Shown here piece by piece: positions 1 through 9,083 of a stretch of DNA of 64,000 nt (positions are counted from its first letter, which is position 1; every line of letters begins with the position of its first letter). The notes beneath the pieces were generated by a model. It saw nothing but the letters and a program-made list of their open reading frames with translations. It did no database searches and was not told the origin of the DNA. The stretch spans positions 1,240,001-1,304,000 of the forward strand of contig NZ_AUKG01000002.1 of NCBI RefSeq assembly GCF_000424625.1, read 5' to 3'. The position numbers were made by a program, and so were the translations under genes. The DNA comes from Conexibacter woesei Iso977N. GTDB lineage: Bacteria; Actinomycetota; Thermoleophilia; Solirubrobacterales; Solirubrobacteraceae.

Positions 1-2040
1 GCCAACGACGGCGCCTGGACGCCCGCGGCCACGTCCTACGCCTACCAGTGGCAGCGCCGCGTGAGCGGCACGTGGGCCGACATCTCCGGCGCCACGAGCA
101 GGTCCTACAGGTTGGTCGCTGCCGACGCGGGCAACAACGTGCGCGTCGAGGTCACCGCGACCAACGCGGACGGCGACGGCGTCGGCTACTCGGCGCCCGG
201 CCCGCTGGTCGTCTCGCCGCCGGTCGCGCCGACCACGATCGCCGCGCCGACCGGCACGCTGACCGACACCGGCACGCTGACGATCGACCCGGGCGTCTGG
301 ACGCCGTCGGGCACGACGCTGACCTACCAGTGGATGCGGTGCCCGTCGGGCGCGACCGCCATCGGCGGCTGCGTCACGATCGGCGCGGGGCAGACCTACA
401 CCTTGGTCGGCCCGGACGTCGGGCACGCGATCGGCGTGCGCGTGACCGGCCAGGTCGGCGGCGTCTCGACGGTCGTCAACTCGACGCTGACCGCCGACGT
501 CGCGGGCCGCGCGCTGAGCGTCGTGAGCAAGCCGACGATCAGCGGGACCGTCCAGGTCGCGCAGATCGTGAGGGCCGTCACGGCCGCGTGGAGCGTCCCG
601 ACGCAGTCCGAGCGCTGGCAGTGGCAGCGCTGCGCGGCCGACGGGACGTCGTGCACCGACATCCCGGGCGCGTCGCGCGCCGAGTACACGGTCGCGCTCG
701 CCGACAAGGGCTCCGCGCTGGTCGCGCACGAGGCCGCGGGCTCGTGGGGGCAGACGGCGACCGCCGACTCCGACCCGGTCGTCGTCGCCGACCAGCCGCT
801 CCCGGCCGCGGTGACGCTGCCGCTGGTCAGCGGCGGCGTGAAGCGGCTGAACAACCTGCAGGTCTCGACCGGCGTGTGGACCAACAACCCCAAGAAGTAC
901 GCCTACCAGTGGCAGCGCTGCGCGGCCGACAGGACCGGGTGCGCCGACATCAACGGCGAGACGCGGCCGAACCACATCCTCAACGCCGCCGACGTCGGCC
1001 ACACGATCCGCGCGACCGTGGCAGCGAGCAACACGGAGGGGTCGGTCACGGCGGCGTCGGTCCCAACCGCGGTGATCGAGGCCGTCCTGCCGGTGATGAG
1101 CGCCATCGCGCCGGTCACCGGGACGATGCAGGTCGGCTTCATGGTCCAGGCGCGCTCGTCGCTGTGGACGACGACGCCCGACACGCACTTCACCTACCAG
1201 TGGCAGCGCTGCGACGCGGCGGGCGCCAACTGCGCCGACATCGTCGGGGCCAGGTTGCAGTCCTACCGCATCCAGACGACCGACGCCCGGATGCGCCTGC
1301 GCGTCAACGAGACCGCGACGAACCCGGACGGCGCGGTCACCGCCGCGACGCCGGTGACGGCGCAGATCCTGCCGGCCGCGCCGGGGATCACGACGACCGG
1401 GCGGCTGACGGTCGTCGGCCGCGCCGACGTCGGCAAGACCGCGACGTTCACGCCCGGCAAGTGGTCGGCGACGACCGAGATCACGAGCCGGGTCATCGAG
1501 TTCTGGCGCTGCTCGCCGCGGTGCGTGTCGCTGCCGACCGGCGGCGCAGGGGCCTACGTGCTGACCGACGACGACGCGGGCGCGCTGATGCGCGCCTCCG
1601 AGACCGCGACCGGGCCGGGCGGGACGACCGTCGCCTGGGCACCGTCCTGGATCGGGCCGGTGCACTCGGCGAACGTGGCGTCCTCGTCGCTGGCCGCGGG
1701 CGGGAGCGCGTCGCTGATGGCGCACGGCGTGGTGCTGGCGCGGGCGACGGTGTCGGCGGGCGCCTCCGCTGCGAGGGCCTCGGCGTTCACGGCACGGGTG
1801 GCGGCGGCGTCGCTGGCCGCCGCCTCGACTCCGACGCGGTCCCTCCGCGTGAAGCTCCACCGCGCGAAGACCGCCGGCAAGTCCCGCCTGCGCGCCTACG
1901 CCTGCGTGACCTCGCCGGCCAAGTCGTCCGCCGCGCCCTGCACCAAGGCGGTGTGGTTGAGGACCAAGACCACCACCTTGAAGCTGACCGCGCCCAAGGG
2001 CATGCACGTGCGCGTCGTCGTGGTCCGCAAGAAGCGCTAG
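1..2040 (+). CDS. Secreted/adhesin-like protein of tandem Ig-like modules (5' partial)
   Basis: The gene runs in from the left edge, so its N-terminus and any signal peptide are missing; 679 codons are visible. It consists of repeated modules of about 95 residues, each with a core close to YQWQRC, a second Cys before a D-I-x-G-A/E stretch, a Y, and an A-D-x-G-x-x-(I/L)-R-x-x-V turn ending in (T/A)-x-N-x-x-G. Cores lie near bases 46, 325, 616, 904 and 1198, with a degraded one near 1500. The two Cys in most modules probably form a disulfide, which implies export. The last 110 residues are Ala/Ser-rich, then strongly basic. No LPXTG motif or C-terminal membrane helix is present. Similar modules occur in large secreted proteins of Solirubrobacterales. 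The ligand is unknown; adhesion or cell-surface function is inference. Confidence 0.8.
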   Translation, partial: ANDGAWTPAATSYAYQWQRRVSGTWADISGATSRSYRLVAADAGNNVRVEVTATNADGDGVGYSAPGPLVVSPPVAPTTIAAPTGTLTDTGTLTIDPGVWTPSGTTLTYQWMRCPSGATAIGGCVTIGAGQTYTLVGPDVGHAIGVRVTGQVGGVSTVVNSTLTADVAGRALSVVSKPTISGTVQVAQIVRAVTAAWSVPTQSERWQWQRCAADGTSCTDIPGASRAEYTVALADKGSALVAHEAAGSWGQTATADSDPVVVADQPLPAAVTLPLVSGGVKRLNNLQVSTGVWTNNPKKYAYQWQRCAADRTGCADINGETRPNHILNAADVGHTIRATVAASNTEGSVTAASVPTAVIEAVLPVMSAIAPVTGTMQVGFMVQARSSLWTTTPDTHFTYQWQRCDAAGANCADIVGARLQSYRIQTTDARMRLRVNETATNPDGAVTAATPVTAQILPAAPGITTTGRLTVVGRADVGKTATFTPGKWSATTEITSRVIEFWRCSPRCVSLPTGGAGAYVLTDDDAGALMRASETATGPGGTTVAWAPSWIGPVHSANVASSSLAAGGSASLMAHGVVLARATVSAGASAARASAFTARVAAASLAAASTPTRSLRVKLHRAKTAGKSRLRAYACVTSPAKSSAAPCTKAVWLRTKTTTLKLTAPKGMHVRVVVVRKKR

Positions 2041-2164
2041 CCGCTGCGTCCGCCGCGCCGTCGCTCGCGCGCTCGCGTGCCTGCGCGCGCGACTGACTTC
2101 GCCCGCCGCCCGCGTCGCCGCGAAGTCGTTGCAAACCGCGCGCCCCGTGTCGCAATTGCGGCCG

Positions 2165-2170
2165 TAGCGT
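2165..2170 (+). promoter_or_regulatory. -10 element (TAGCGT) of yifB, leaderless geometry
   Basis: TAGCGT ends 7 bases before the ATG at 2178 and no Shine-Dalgarno sequence lies between. Transcription would begin at or next to the start codon. No clear -35 was seen. Confidence 0.5.
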
Positions 2171-2177
2171 CGCGGTC

Positions 2178-3707
2178 ATGTTGGCCCACGTCACCACCTT
2201 CGCGATCCAGGGCGTCGAGAGCCGCCGCGTCAGAGTCGAGGTCGATGTCCGGACCGGGCTCCCGAACTTCCTGATCGTCGGGCTCGGCGACCGGGCGGTC
2301 CGGGAGGCGCGGGAGCGCGTCCGCTCGGCGATCCTCAACTCGGGCTTCGAGTTCCCGGCCAAGCGCATCACGGTCAACCTCGCGCCGGCGGACCTGCGCA
2401 AGGAGGGCCCCGGCTTCGACCTCGCGATCGCCTGCGGGGTCCTGGCCGCGGCGGCGCAACTGCCGGTGCAGGAGCTGGAGCGCGTCGCGGTCTTCGGCGA
2501 GCTCGCGCTCGGCGGCGAGCTCAGACCCTGCCGCGGCGTGCTCGCGGTCAGCGAGGGCGCGGTGGCGGCCGACATGAAGGGGTTGATCCTGCCCGCGCCG
2601 CACGCCCGCGAGGCCGCGCTGGTCGAGGGCCTCGGCGTCTTCGGCGCGACGACGCTCGGCGAGGTCGCGGCGATCCTGCGCGGGGAGACCGACGGCGTCA
2701 CGCCGCCGGCCGAGGCGCCGCCGGCCGTCGCTCCGCCACGCACGGCGCTCGACCTCGCCGACGTCCGCGGCCACTCGGCGCCGCTGCGCGCGCTGTCGAT
2801 CGCCGCGGCCGGCGGCCACAACCTGCTGCTCGCCGGCCCACCGGGGACCGGGAAGACGATGCTCGCCCAGCGGCTGCCCTCGATCCTGCCGCCGCTGACG
2901 CGCGGCGAGGCGATCGAGGTCACCCGGATCGCCGGCATCGCCGGCCTGCGCCCGGGCGCCGGCCTGGTCTCCGAGCGCCCGTTCCGGTCGCCGCACCACA
3001 CGATCTCGGCCTCCGGGCTGGTCGGCGGCGGCTCGACGCCGACGCCGGGCGAAGTGACGCTCGCGCATCATGGAGTCCTATTTTTGGACGAGCTGGCCGA
3101 GTTCCGCCGCTCGGCGCTGGAGGCGATGCGGCAGCCGCTGGAGGACGGCCGCGTCGCGATCGTCCGCGGCCAGAAGCGCGCGGTCTTCCCGGCGCGGTTC
3201 ATGTTGGTGGCCTCGACCAACCCGTGCCCGTGCGGCTACGCCGGGACGCCGCGCTGCCGCTGCGGCGAGGCCGAGATCGCCCGCTACCGGCGGCGGCTCA
3301 GCGGCCCGCTGCTGGACCGGATGGACCTGCTGGTCGACGTCCAGCGCCCGACGCCCGAGGACTTCGCGGCCGGCCCGGTCTGCACGTCGGAGCAGGAGCG
3401 CGAGCGGGTCGTCGCGGCGCGCGAGCGCCAGTCGGCGCGGCTGGCCGGGACCGGCGTGCCGTGCAACGCGCAGCTCGGCGCGGCCGACGTCCGGCGACAT
3501 GTAGGCCTTGACGCCGAGGGCAGGACGATCCTGCGCCGCGCCTATGACCGCGGCACGCTGAGCCCGCGCGGCCACGACCGCGTCCTGCGCGTCGCGCGGA
3601 CGATCGCCGACCTCGACGACGAGCCGACCGTCAGCGCCGCCCACCTGCTGGAGGCGCTCGGGCTGCGCCAGGACCTGTCGGACCTGACCACGGAGGAGGC
3701 GGCATGA
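2178..3707 (+). CDS. yifB: YifB/ComM family Mg-chelatase-like AAA+ ATPase
   Basis: 509 residues, the usual length of the family. The N-terminal ~170 residues are the Lon-protease-like domain (GLPNFLIVGLGDRAVREARE, then KRITVNLAPADLRKEGPGFD). The Mg-chelatase-type AAA+ domain follows, with Walker A GPPGTGKT at residues 220-227, Walker B LFLDEL near 303 and an RSPHHT motif. The NPCPCGYAGTPRCRC cysteine cluster is typical of the family, and a C-terminal Mg-chelatase domain completes it. Homologue ComM is a helicase that helps branch migration of incoming DNA during natural transformation. The stop overlaps the dprA start by 4 bases, so the two are translationally coupled. The start at 2178 is supported by the -10 just upstream. 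Confidence 0.95.
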   Translation: MLAHVTTFAIQGVESRRVRVEVDVRTGLPNFLIVGLGDRAVREARERVRSAILNSGFEFPAKRITVNLAPADLRKEGPGFDLAIACGVLAAAAQLPVQELERVAVFGELALGGELRPCRGVLAVSEGAVAADMKGLILPAPHAREAALVEGLGVFGATTLGEVAAILRGETDGVTPPAEAPPAVAPPRTALDLADVRGHSAPLRALSIAAAGGHNLLLAGPPGTGKTMLAQRLPSILPPLTRGEAIEVTRIAGIAGLRPGAGLVSERPFRSPHHTISASGLVGGGSTPTPGEVTLAHHGVLFLDELAEFRRSALEAMRQPLEDGRVAIVRGQKRAVFPARFMLVASTNPCPCGYAGTPRCRCGEAEIARYRRRLSGPLLDRMDLLVDVQRPTPEDFAAGPVCTSEQERERVVAARERQSARLAGTGVPCNAQLGAADVRRHVGLDAEGRTILRRAYDRGTLSPRGHDRVLRVARTIADLDDEPTVSAAHLLEALGLRQDLSDLTTEEAA

Positions 3708-4849
3708 GCGCGTGCGACCCGTGCCTGCGCCGGGCGCGGCTGCTCGCGCTGGTCGCGGGCGGGATCGAGATCGCGCATTCGCGTCGTCGCCCGGTCCGGG
3801 ACGTGCTGGCGCTCAACGACGATGACCTGACCGCCGCGGTCGGTGGGAGGGACGTCGACGCGCTGCGCGAGCGGTTCGCCGCCGTCGACCCGGAGGCCGA
3901 GCGCGCGGCGGCGCGGGCCGCGCGGCTCGAGGCGATCTGCCGTCACGACCCCGGCTACCCGGCGCGGCTGACCGACGACCGCTCCGCGCCCGCGGTGCTG
4001 TTCGTGCGCGGCGCGGGTGACCGCTTGGGCGCGCTGCTCGGCGACGCGCGCGGGGGAGAGCAGCCGCCCGCGGTGGCGATCGTCGGGACGCGCAAGGCGT
4101 CGCCGGACGGGCTGGAGATCGCGCAGACGCTCGGGCGCGGCATGGCGGCGTCCGGGGTGACGGTGGTGTCGGGCATGGCGCTCGGGATCGACAGCGCCGC
4201 GCACGCGGGTGCGCTGGAGGTCAACGGCCCGACGGTCGCGGTCCTGGCAGGCGGCGCCGACGTGCCCTACCCGGCGAGCAAGCGCGGGTTGTACGACAAG
4301 ATCGTCGCGCGCGGCGGGGCGGTGGTCAGCGAGCTACCACCGGGCTTCCGGGCGTTCCGCTGGAACTTCCCGGCGCGCAACCGGATCATCGCCGCGCTGG
4401 CGCCCGCGACGATCGTCGTCGAGGCCGCCGAGCGCTCGGGCTCGCTGATCACCGCGGACCTCGCGCTGGAGCTGGGGCGCGACGTCGCCGCGGTGCCCGG
4501 GACGGTCGCGAGCTGGCGCTCGCAGGGCACCAACGCGCTGCTGCGCGACGGCGCGACGCTGATCCGCGGCGTGCACGACGCGCTCGACCTCGTGCTCGGC
4601 AGCGCCGCGGCGCACGCGGTCCTGGCCCGGGCGGGTTCGACGGCGGTCCCGCCGCCGCCCGATCTCGCACCCGAGTTGATGGCCTTGCTCGCGGCCGTCG
4701 AGGACGGGCGCGACACGATCACCGCGCTGGCCCCGGACCCGCCCGGCGCGGCGACGGTCCGGGCGCACCTGATGGAGCTGGAGCTGCTGGGCCTCGTCCG
4801 CCGCGCGGGCGCGGGGCGCATCGTCCGGACACGCCCCGCGCTCACGTGA
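3704..4849 (+). CDS. dprA: DNA-processing protein DprA/Smf
   Basis: 381 residues. The Rossmann-like DprA core is clear: GTRKASPDG near residue 127, then SGMALGIDSAAHAGAL, AGGADVPYP, FPARNRIIAALA, ERSGSLITADLA and AVPG. It ends in a winged-helix-like domain (about 310-381). DprA loads RecA onto single-stranded DNA taken up by transformation and protects it. It overlaps yifB (ATGA) and forms a two-gene operon. In Streptomyces-type genomes these genes sit near a Xer recombinase and whiG; here xerD and a FliA/WhiG sigma factor are about 10 kb downstream, which suggests an older cluster opened by insertions (inference). Confidence 0.95.
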   Translation: MSACDPCLRRARLLALVAGGIEIAHSRRRPVRDVLALNDDDLTAAVGGRDVDALRERFAAVDPEAERAAARAARLEAICRHDPGYPARLTDDRSAPAVLFVRGAGDRLGALLGDARGGEQPPAVAIVGTRKASPDGLEIAQTLGRGMAASGVTVVSGMALGIDSAAHAGALEVNGPTVAVLAGGADVPYPASKRGLYDKIVARGGAVVSELPPGFRAFRWNFPARNRIIAALAPATIVVEAAERSGSLITADLALELGRDVAAVPGTVASWRSQGTNALLRDGATLIRGVHDALDLVLGSAAAHAVLARAGSTAVPPPPDLAPELMALLAAVEDGRDTITALAPDPPGAATVRAHLMELELLGLVRRAGAGRIVRTRPALT

Positions 4850-4854
4850 TGGAG

Positions 4855-5670
4855 CTACTCGGGGAGCGACACGTGCAACATGGTGGACTTGTCCTGGAAG
4901 CCCGCGCGGGCGTAGACGCGGTGGGCACCGTCGTCGCCCGGCGTCAGCCACGCCAGCTCGACGTTCCCGCTCGCGATCGCCGCCGCCGTCAGCGCGGACG
5001 TGATCGCGCCCGCGATCCCGCGGCGGCGGTGGCTGTCGAGGACGCCGATGCCGGCGATCTCGGTGACACCGCCGGCCGGGACCGTCGCGACGCCACCGCC
5101 GACGACCATGCCGGACGCCGTGTCACGGGCGAGGAACGCGAGCGCGCCCTCGCGCAGCGACGCGCGCTGGCGCTCGACCTCGGCAGCGTCGACCTCTGGC
5201 TCCTGCACGCCGAACGCCCGGTGCTGGGCGATCCGCATGCCGCGGAGGTCGTCGTCGGTGACCGGCGCCTCGATCGTCATGCCGTCCGGTGCCGCGAGCG
5301 CGACGACGTCCCGCGCGCCACACGTCATGACCGCCAACTCGGCCTCGACCGCGAACCCCGCGGCGCTCAGCGCCCCGGCGACCGCGGGCGCGACCGACGG
5401 GAAGAACTCCAGCCGCGGCACGCGCGCCCGCCCCCGGTAGGCGGCGACCAACGCCTCGACGTCCTCAGCGGTCGGGACCGCATCCGCATCCGGGAACGCG
5501 TAGCTCAGGTACGCGTTGTCCGACCGCGGATCGAACGTGGCGGTGAACGGGCCGACCCGCTCGACCTCCCGTCCCCTGACCGCAACCTGCCGGACGTACG
5601 CCTGCAACCGCCGATCCAGCGCGCCCGCGCCAGAGGTGAACTCAGAACTCACTTCGCGCGAAGCTAGCAC
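4855..5670 (-). CDS. GNAT family N-acetyltransferase
   Basis: 271 residues, convergent with dprA and 5 bases from its stop. The C-terminal half holds the GNAT fold: [11 protein letters not shown]-type strand followed by the acetyl-CoA pyrophosphate loop [10 protein letters not shown] (near 220-229), and YARAGF near the end. The N-terminal half is a less conserved, possibly degenerate GNAT-like domain ([17 protein letters not shown]), so this may be a tandem-GNAT protein with one working site. The GTG at 5670 gives the longest frame; a second GTG at 5652 is possible. The substrate cannot be told from sequence. Confidence 0.8.
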   Translation of the reverse strand: MLASREVSSEFTSGAGALDRRLQAYVRQVAVRGREVERVGPFTATFDPRSDNAYLSYAFPDADAVPTAEDVEALVAAYRGRARVPRLEFFPSVAPAVAGALSAAGFAVEAELAVMTCGARDVVALAAPDGMTIEAPVTDDDLRGMRIAQHRAFGVQEPEVDAAEVERQRASLREGALAFLARDTASGMVVGGGVATVPAGGVTEIAGIGVLDSHRRRGIAGAITSALTAAAIASGNVELAWLTPGDDGAHRVYARAGFQDKSTMLHVSLPE

Positions 5671-5737
5671 CGCCCCCGGAGGGAGAGGAGACGGCGGCGC
5701 GACGCGGCGCGGCGCGGCTCCGGCGGCGGGGCGTGGC

Positions 5738-5743
5738 TAGCAT
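5738..5743 (+). promoter_or_regulatory. -10 element (TAGCAT) of thiD
   Basis: TAGCAT lies 8 bases before the ATG at 5752, with no Shine-Dalgarno sequence between. No TPP riboswitch (THI box) is visible in the 80-base gap between the divergent GNAT and thiD genes. Confidence 0.45.
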
Positions 5744-5751
5744 CGCGGGCG

Positions 5752-6606
5752 ATGAACGGACAGCCGCGTGTTCCTGTGTGCCTCTCGATCGCCGGGTCCG
5801 ATTCCGGTGGAGGTGCCGGGATCCAGGCCGATCTGAAGGCCTTCGCCCGCTGCGGCGTCCACGGCACGACGGCGATCACGGCGCTGACGGCGCAGAACAC
5901 GGTCGCGGTGACGCGGGTCGCGCCGGTCGAGCCGGAGATGGTCGCCGCGCAGATCGAGGCGGTCGCGACGGACTTCTCGGTCGGCGCCGTGAAGATCGGG
6001 ATGGTCGGCGGCGCGGCGGTGATCGAGGCGGTCGCCTCCGCGCTCGACGCGTTGCTGCCCCGCGTCCCGGTCGTGCTCGACCCCGTGATGATCGCCGAGT
6101 CCGGCGCCCGGCTGCTGCCCGAGGACGCCGAGCGCGCGTTGGTCGACCTCCTCCTGCCGCGCGCGACGGTCGTCACGCCGAACGTCCCGGAGGCGCGCGT
6201 GCTCGCGGGCCCGGACGCGGCGGCGCTCGACGGGGCGGAGCTCGCGCGGGCGGTCCGGGCGGTCGGCGCCAACGACGTCGTCGTCACCGGCGGTCACCGC
6301 GAGGAGGCGACCGACGTGCTGCTCGCCGGCGATGCCGTCCACGAGATCCCGGGCGTCCGCCATCCCGACGGCGCCGCGCACGGGTCCGGCTGCACCCACT
6401 CCTCGTCGCTCGCGGCGCACCTCGCGCTCGGCTTCTCCCTGCTCGACGCCGCCCGCGCCGCCCGCGCGATCGCCGCCGACGCCGTCCTGCACGGCCACCG
6501 CGACCTCGGCGCCGGCGCCGGCCCGGTCAACGTCCTCGGCGTCGGCTACGGCGACGTCCACGCCATCGCCAACACCGGCCGCCTCGGCACGCCCGCACCC
6601 GCGTAG
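5752..6606 (+). CDS. thiD: Hydroxymethylpyrimidine/phosphomethylpyrimidine kinase
   Basis: 284 residues with the ThiD ribokinase fold: [18 protein letters not shown] at the N-terminus, [36 protein letters not shown] and the C-terminal [18 protein letters not shown] anion-hole loop with its catalytic Cys region. It phosphorylates HMP and HMP-P to HMP-PP for thiamine synthesis in the cytosol. It is a stand-alone kinase, not fused to ThiE or TenA, and no other thiamine gene is next to it, so it may act in salvage. It appears to have its own leaderless promoter. Confidence 0.93.
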   Translation: MNGQPRVPVCLSIAGSDSGGGAGIQADLKAFARCGVHGTTAITALTAQNTVAVTRVAPVEPEMVAAQIEAVATDFSVGAVKIGMVGGAAVIEAVASALDALLPRVPVVLDPVMIAESGARLLPEDAERALVDLLLPRATVVTPNVPEARVLAGPDAAALDGAELARAVRAVGANDVVVTGGHREEATDVLLAGDAVHEIPGVRHPDGAAHGSGCTHSSSLAAHLALGFSLLDAARAARAIAADAVLHGHRDLGAGAGPVNVLGVGYGDVHAIANTGRLGTPAPA

Positions 6607-6705
6607 GGCGTGCCAATCCGGCGAAGCGAGCGGCTTTGCGCCCAGACATCGGGTCCGAGACCGTGCAAGATCGCTCAGTGGCGCTCCGGACCCTGCCGCC
6701 TTTGC

Positions 6706-6711
6706 CATAAT
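6706..6711 (+). promoter_or_regulatory. -10 element (CATAAT) of the 6719 gene
   Basis: CATAAT is close to the sigma70 consensus and ends 7 bases before the GTG at 6719. This decides that start over the in-frame ATG at 6734. Confidence 0.5.
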
Positions 6712-6718
6712 CCGGGCG

Positions 6719-6967
6719 GTGAGGTTCCTGCGCATGAAGCCCGGTCATGGCGAGGTCCTCCTGGCTGAGGGTGACGTCGAGGTCGCCGCCGAGGAGCAGC
6801 TGCTCCTGGACGAGTTCCGGCGTCAGCTCGACGAGGGGATGTGGGCCGCTGTCCCGACGACCTCGTCGGCCGGCCGCCGCAAGGCCCAGATGGTCAAGTC
6901 CTTCGGCGAGGTCCCGCGCGACGCCGATCGCGTGATCTTCTTCCCGCGTGCCGCGGGCGGGCGCTAG
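6719..6967 (+). CDS. Small conserved-looking protein of unknown function (82 aa)
   Basis: Not a family I recognise. It starts at GTG 6719, 7 bases after a near-consensus -10; the ATG at 6734 is an alternative start. The protein is charged and mostly helical (EVAAEEQLLLDEFRRQLDEG), followed by a basic turn (GRRKAQMVKSF) and a hydrophobic end (DADRVIFFPRAAGG). It has no signal peptide or membrane helix. It lies 13 bases before the membrane-anchored gene at 6981 and is probably cotranscribed with it. The strong codon bias in this frame supports real coding. Confidence 0.6.
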   Translation: MRFLRMKPGHGEVLLAEGDVEVAAEEQLLLDEFRRQLDEGMWAAVPTTSSAGRRKAQMVKSFGEVPRDADRVIFFPRAAGGR

Positions 6968-6980
6968 GAGCGCGACCGCG

Positions 6981-7607
6981 ATGCTGCTCGCGCTCGGTGC
7001 CACCCTGATCGTCATCGTGGCGCTGCTGTGGGAGGTCATCACGCCGCGGATCGCCGAGACCTACCAGCGCCACAAGGCCCGCCGCGCGCGCGTCCCGATC
7101 ACGGACTACGACCCCGGCCGCGAGCGCCGCGCCGAGCAGCGCGCCCGCCAGCTCCTGCGCTCCTGCGTCAACGACGAGGAGTGGGACATGTATCGCGAGC
7201 TCGGCTTCATCCGGGTCTGGGGCGGCCTGGCCGACGGTCCCGAGCAGGGCGGCACCCAGGCGACCCGCGCCGGTGCGCCGTACGCCTACATCATCTACCC
7301 GCACAAGCCGGTCGTCGCGTTCCTGCCGCAGACCCGCGACCTGCTCGCCGAGTACTGCGTCGCCTTCCCGGACGAGACGCGCCCCTACGGCTCGGCGCGC
7401 CTGCCCGACTCCGACGACACGCTCGCCAAGTGGATGGCCCTGACCGGCGACGAGCGCCACCTGATCTCCCAGGCCAACATGCACCTGCCCGGCCGGCAGA
7501 TCGACCCCAAGCAGGTCCGCCGCGACCTCTGGCGCCTCACGCAGTGGGAGCAAGCGCGCATGCGCCGCCTCGCCCGCGAGCAGCGCGGCACGACGCCCGC
7601 CTCGTAG
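6981..7607 (+). CDS. Membrane-anchored protein of unknown function
   Basis: 208 residues from ATG 6981, preceded by GGAG about 10 bases upstream. One N-terminal transmembrane helix (MLLALGATLIVIVALLWEVI) is followed by a basic stretch (RHKARRARV) and a cytosolic domain of about 170 residues. That domain contains a DDEEWDMYRELGFIRVWG-like segment, a conserved-looking AYIIYPHKPVVAFLPQTRDL segment and a basic C-terminus. I do not recognise the fold. It follows the 82-residue gene closely, suggesting a two-gene unit with a membrane-associated role. Confidence 0.7.
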   Translation: MLLALGATLIVIVALLWEVITPRIAETYQRHKARRARVPITDYDPGRERRAEQRARQLLRSCVNDEEWDMYRELGFIRVWGGLADGPEQGGTQATRAGAPYAYIIYPHKPVVAFLPQTRDLLAEYCVAFPDETRPYGSARLPDSDDTLAKWMALTGDERHLISQANMHLPGRQIDPKQVRRDLWRLTQWEQARMRRLAREQRGTTPAS

Positions 7608-7678
7608 GACCCGCGCGGGGCGGAGGAGCACACGGCCGGGGCGAACCCGAGCCCAACGTCGCACCGCGCGGCGCGTGA

Positions 7679-7684
7679 GACACT
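7679..7684 (+). promoter_or_regulatory. -10-like element (GACACT) of gadB
   Basis: GACACT ends 7 bases before the ATG at 7692. It matches the spacing seen at other leaderless genes in the window but has a G in the first position, so it is weaker. Confidence 0.35.
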
Positions 7685-7691
7685 CGCGCGC

Positions 7692-9083
7692 ATGGCCCTC
7701 CATCACGCCGCGTCAGATCAGGGCAACACGTTGCACGTGCGCCCGCAACTCGTCAGGCCGGGGCACTCGGGGGAGGTCCCGAAGGACCGGCTGCCCGACG
7801 GCGGGATGGATCCGCAGGCCGCCTACCAGTTCGTCCACGACGAGCTGCTGCTCGACGGGCGCGCGCGGCTGAACCTCGCCACGTTCGTCACGACGTGGAT
7901 GGAGCCGCAGGCGCGCGTCCTGATCGACGAGTGCCTGTCGAAGAACATGATCGACAAGGACGAGTACCCGCAGACCGCGGAGCTCGAGCGGCGCTGCGTC
8001 GCGATCCTCGCCGGGCTCTGGGGCGCCGACGACGCCGACGGCGACGCCACCGGCTGCTCGACCACCGGCTCGTCGGAGGCCTGCATGCTCGGCGGCCTCG
8101 CGCTGAAGTGGCGCTGGCGCGAGCGGCGCAGGCAGCAAGGCAAGGCCTATGACAAGCCCAACCTCGTGATGGGCGCCAACGTCCAGGTGTGTTGGGAGAA
8201 GTTCTGCCGCTACTGGGACGTCGAGCCGCGCCTGGTCGACGTCTCCGCCGAGCACACGCACCTCACGGCGCAGACCGCCGTCGAGCACTGCGACGAGAAC
8301 ACGATCGGCGTCGTCGCGATCCTCGGCTCGACGTTCGACGGCAGCTACGAGCCCGTCGCCGACATCGCCCACGCCCTCGATCGCCTCCAACAACAAACAG
8401 GCCTCGACGTCCCAATGCACGTGGACGCGGCCTCCGGCGGCTTCATCGCGCCGTTCCTGGACCCCGACGTCGTCTGGGACTTCCGCCTCCCGCGCGTGCA
8501 GTCGATCAACGCCTCCGGCCACAAGTACGGGCTCGTCTACCCGGGCGTCGGCTGGGCGGTCTGGCGCGACAAGGAGGCGCTCCCGAGCGACCTGATCTTC
8601 GACGTCGACTACCTCGGCGGCTCGATGCCGACGTTCGCCCTCAACTTCTCCCGCGGCGGCGCGCAGGTCGCGGCGCAGTACTACAACTTGATCCGCCTCG
8701 GCCACGAGGGCTACGCGCGCGTCCAGCAGGAGTCGCGCGACACCGCCTGCTGGCTGGCCGAGCAGATCGACCAGCTCGGCCCCTACCGGCTGATCAGCGA
8801 CGGCTCCGACCTGCCGGTCTTCGCCTTCGCGGTCAAGGACCCCAACTCGCCGTACTCGGTCTACGACGTCTCCGACGCCCTCCGCACCCGCGGCTGGATC
8901 GTCCCCGCCTACAAGATGCCCCCGGCGATCGACGACCTCTCGGTCCTGCGCGTCTGCGTCCGCAACGGCTTCTCCCGCGACCTCGCCGAGATCTTCCTCA
9001 ACGACCTCGCCCGCAAGACCGAGCGCGTCGAGAAGGGCTGGGGTGAGATGCCCGACGAGGAACGCCAGGGCTTCCACCACTAG
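7692..9083 (+). CDS. gadB: Glutamate decarboxylase (PLP-dependent)
   Basis: 463 residues, the normal length for GadA/GadB. It shows the group II decarboxylase landmarks: TGCSTTGSSEACMLGGLALK for cofactor binding, HVDAASGGFIAPF with the Asp that contacts the PLP ring nitrogen, and SINASGHKYG with the Schiff-base Lys at 278. It turns glutamate into GABA and CO2, using a proton. The C-terminus ends in FHH; C-terminal His residues are part of pH gating in E. coli GadB, but whether this applies here is not known. No GABA antiporter gene is adjacent. The stop shares a CTAG with the convergent neighbour. Confidence 0.95.
   Translation: MALHHAASDQGNTLHVRPQLVRPGHSGEVPKDRLPDGGMDPQAAYQFVHDELLLDGRARLNLATFVTTWMEPQARVLIDECLSKNMIDKDEYPQTAELERRCVAILAGLWGADDADGDATGCSTTGSSEACMLGGLALKWRWRERRRQQGKAYDKPNLVMGANVQVCWEKFCRYWDVEPRLVDVSAEHTHLTAQTAVEHCDENTIGVVAILGSTFDGSYEPVADIAHALDRLQQQTGLDVPMHVDAASGGFIAPFLDPDVVWDFRLPRVQSINASGHKYGLVYPGVGWAVWRDKEALPSDLIFDVDYLGGSMPTFALNFSRGGAQVAAQYYNLIRLGHEGYARVQQESRDTACWLAEQIDQLGPYRLISDGSDLPVFAFAVKDPNSPYSVYDVSDALRTRGWIVPAYKMPPAIDDLSVLRVCVRNGFSRDLAEIFLNDLARKTERVEKGWGEMPDEERQGFHH

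Noticed and set aside
4846-5667. Plus-strand open frame opposite the GNAT gene
   Set aside because: The minus strand gives a clear acetyltransferase with the RRRGIA loop; the plus-strand product is low-complexity.
5671-5751. TPP riboswitch before thiD
   Set aside because: The gap is only 81 bases, no THI-box sequence is present, and a -10 lies directly before the start codon.
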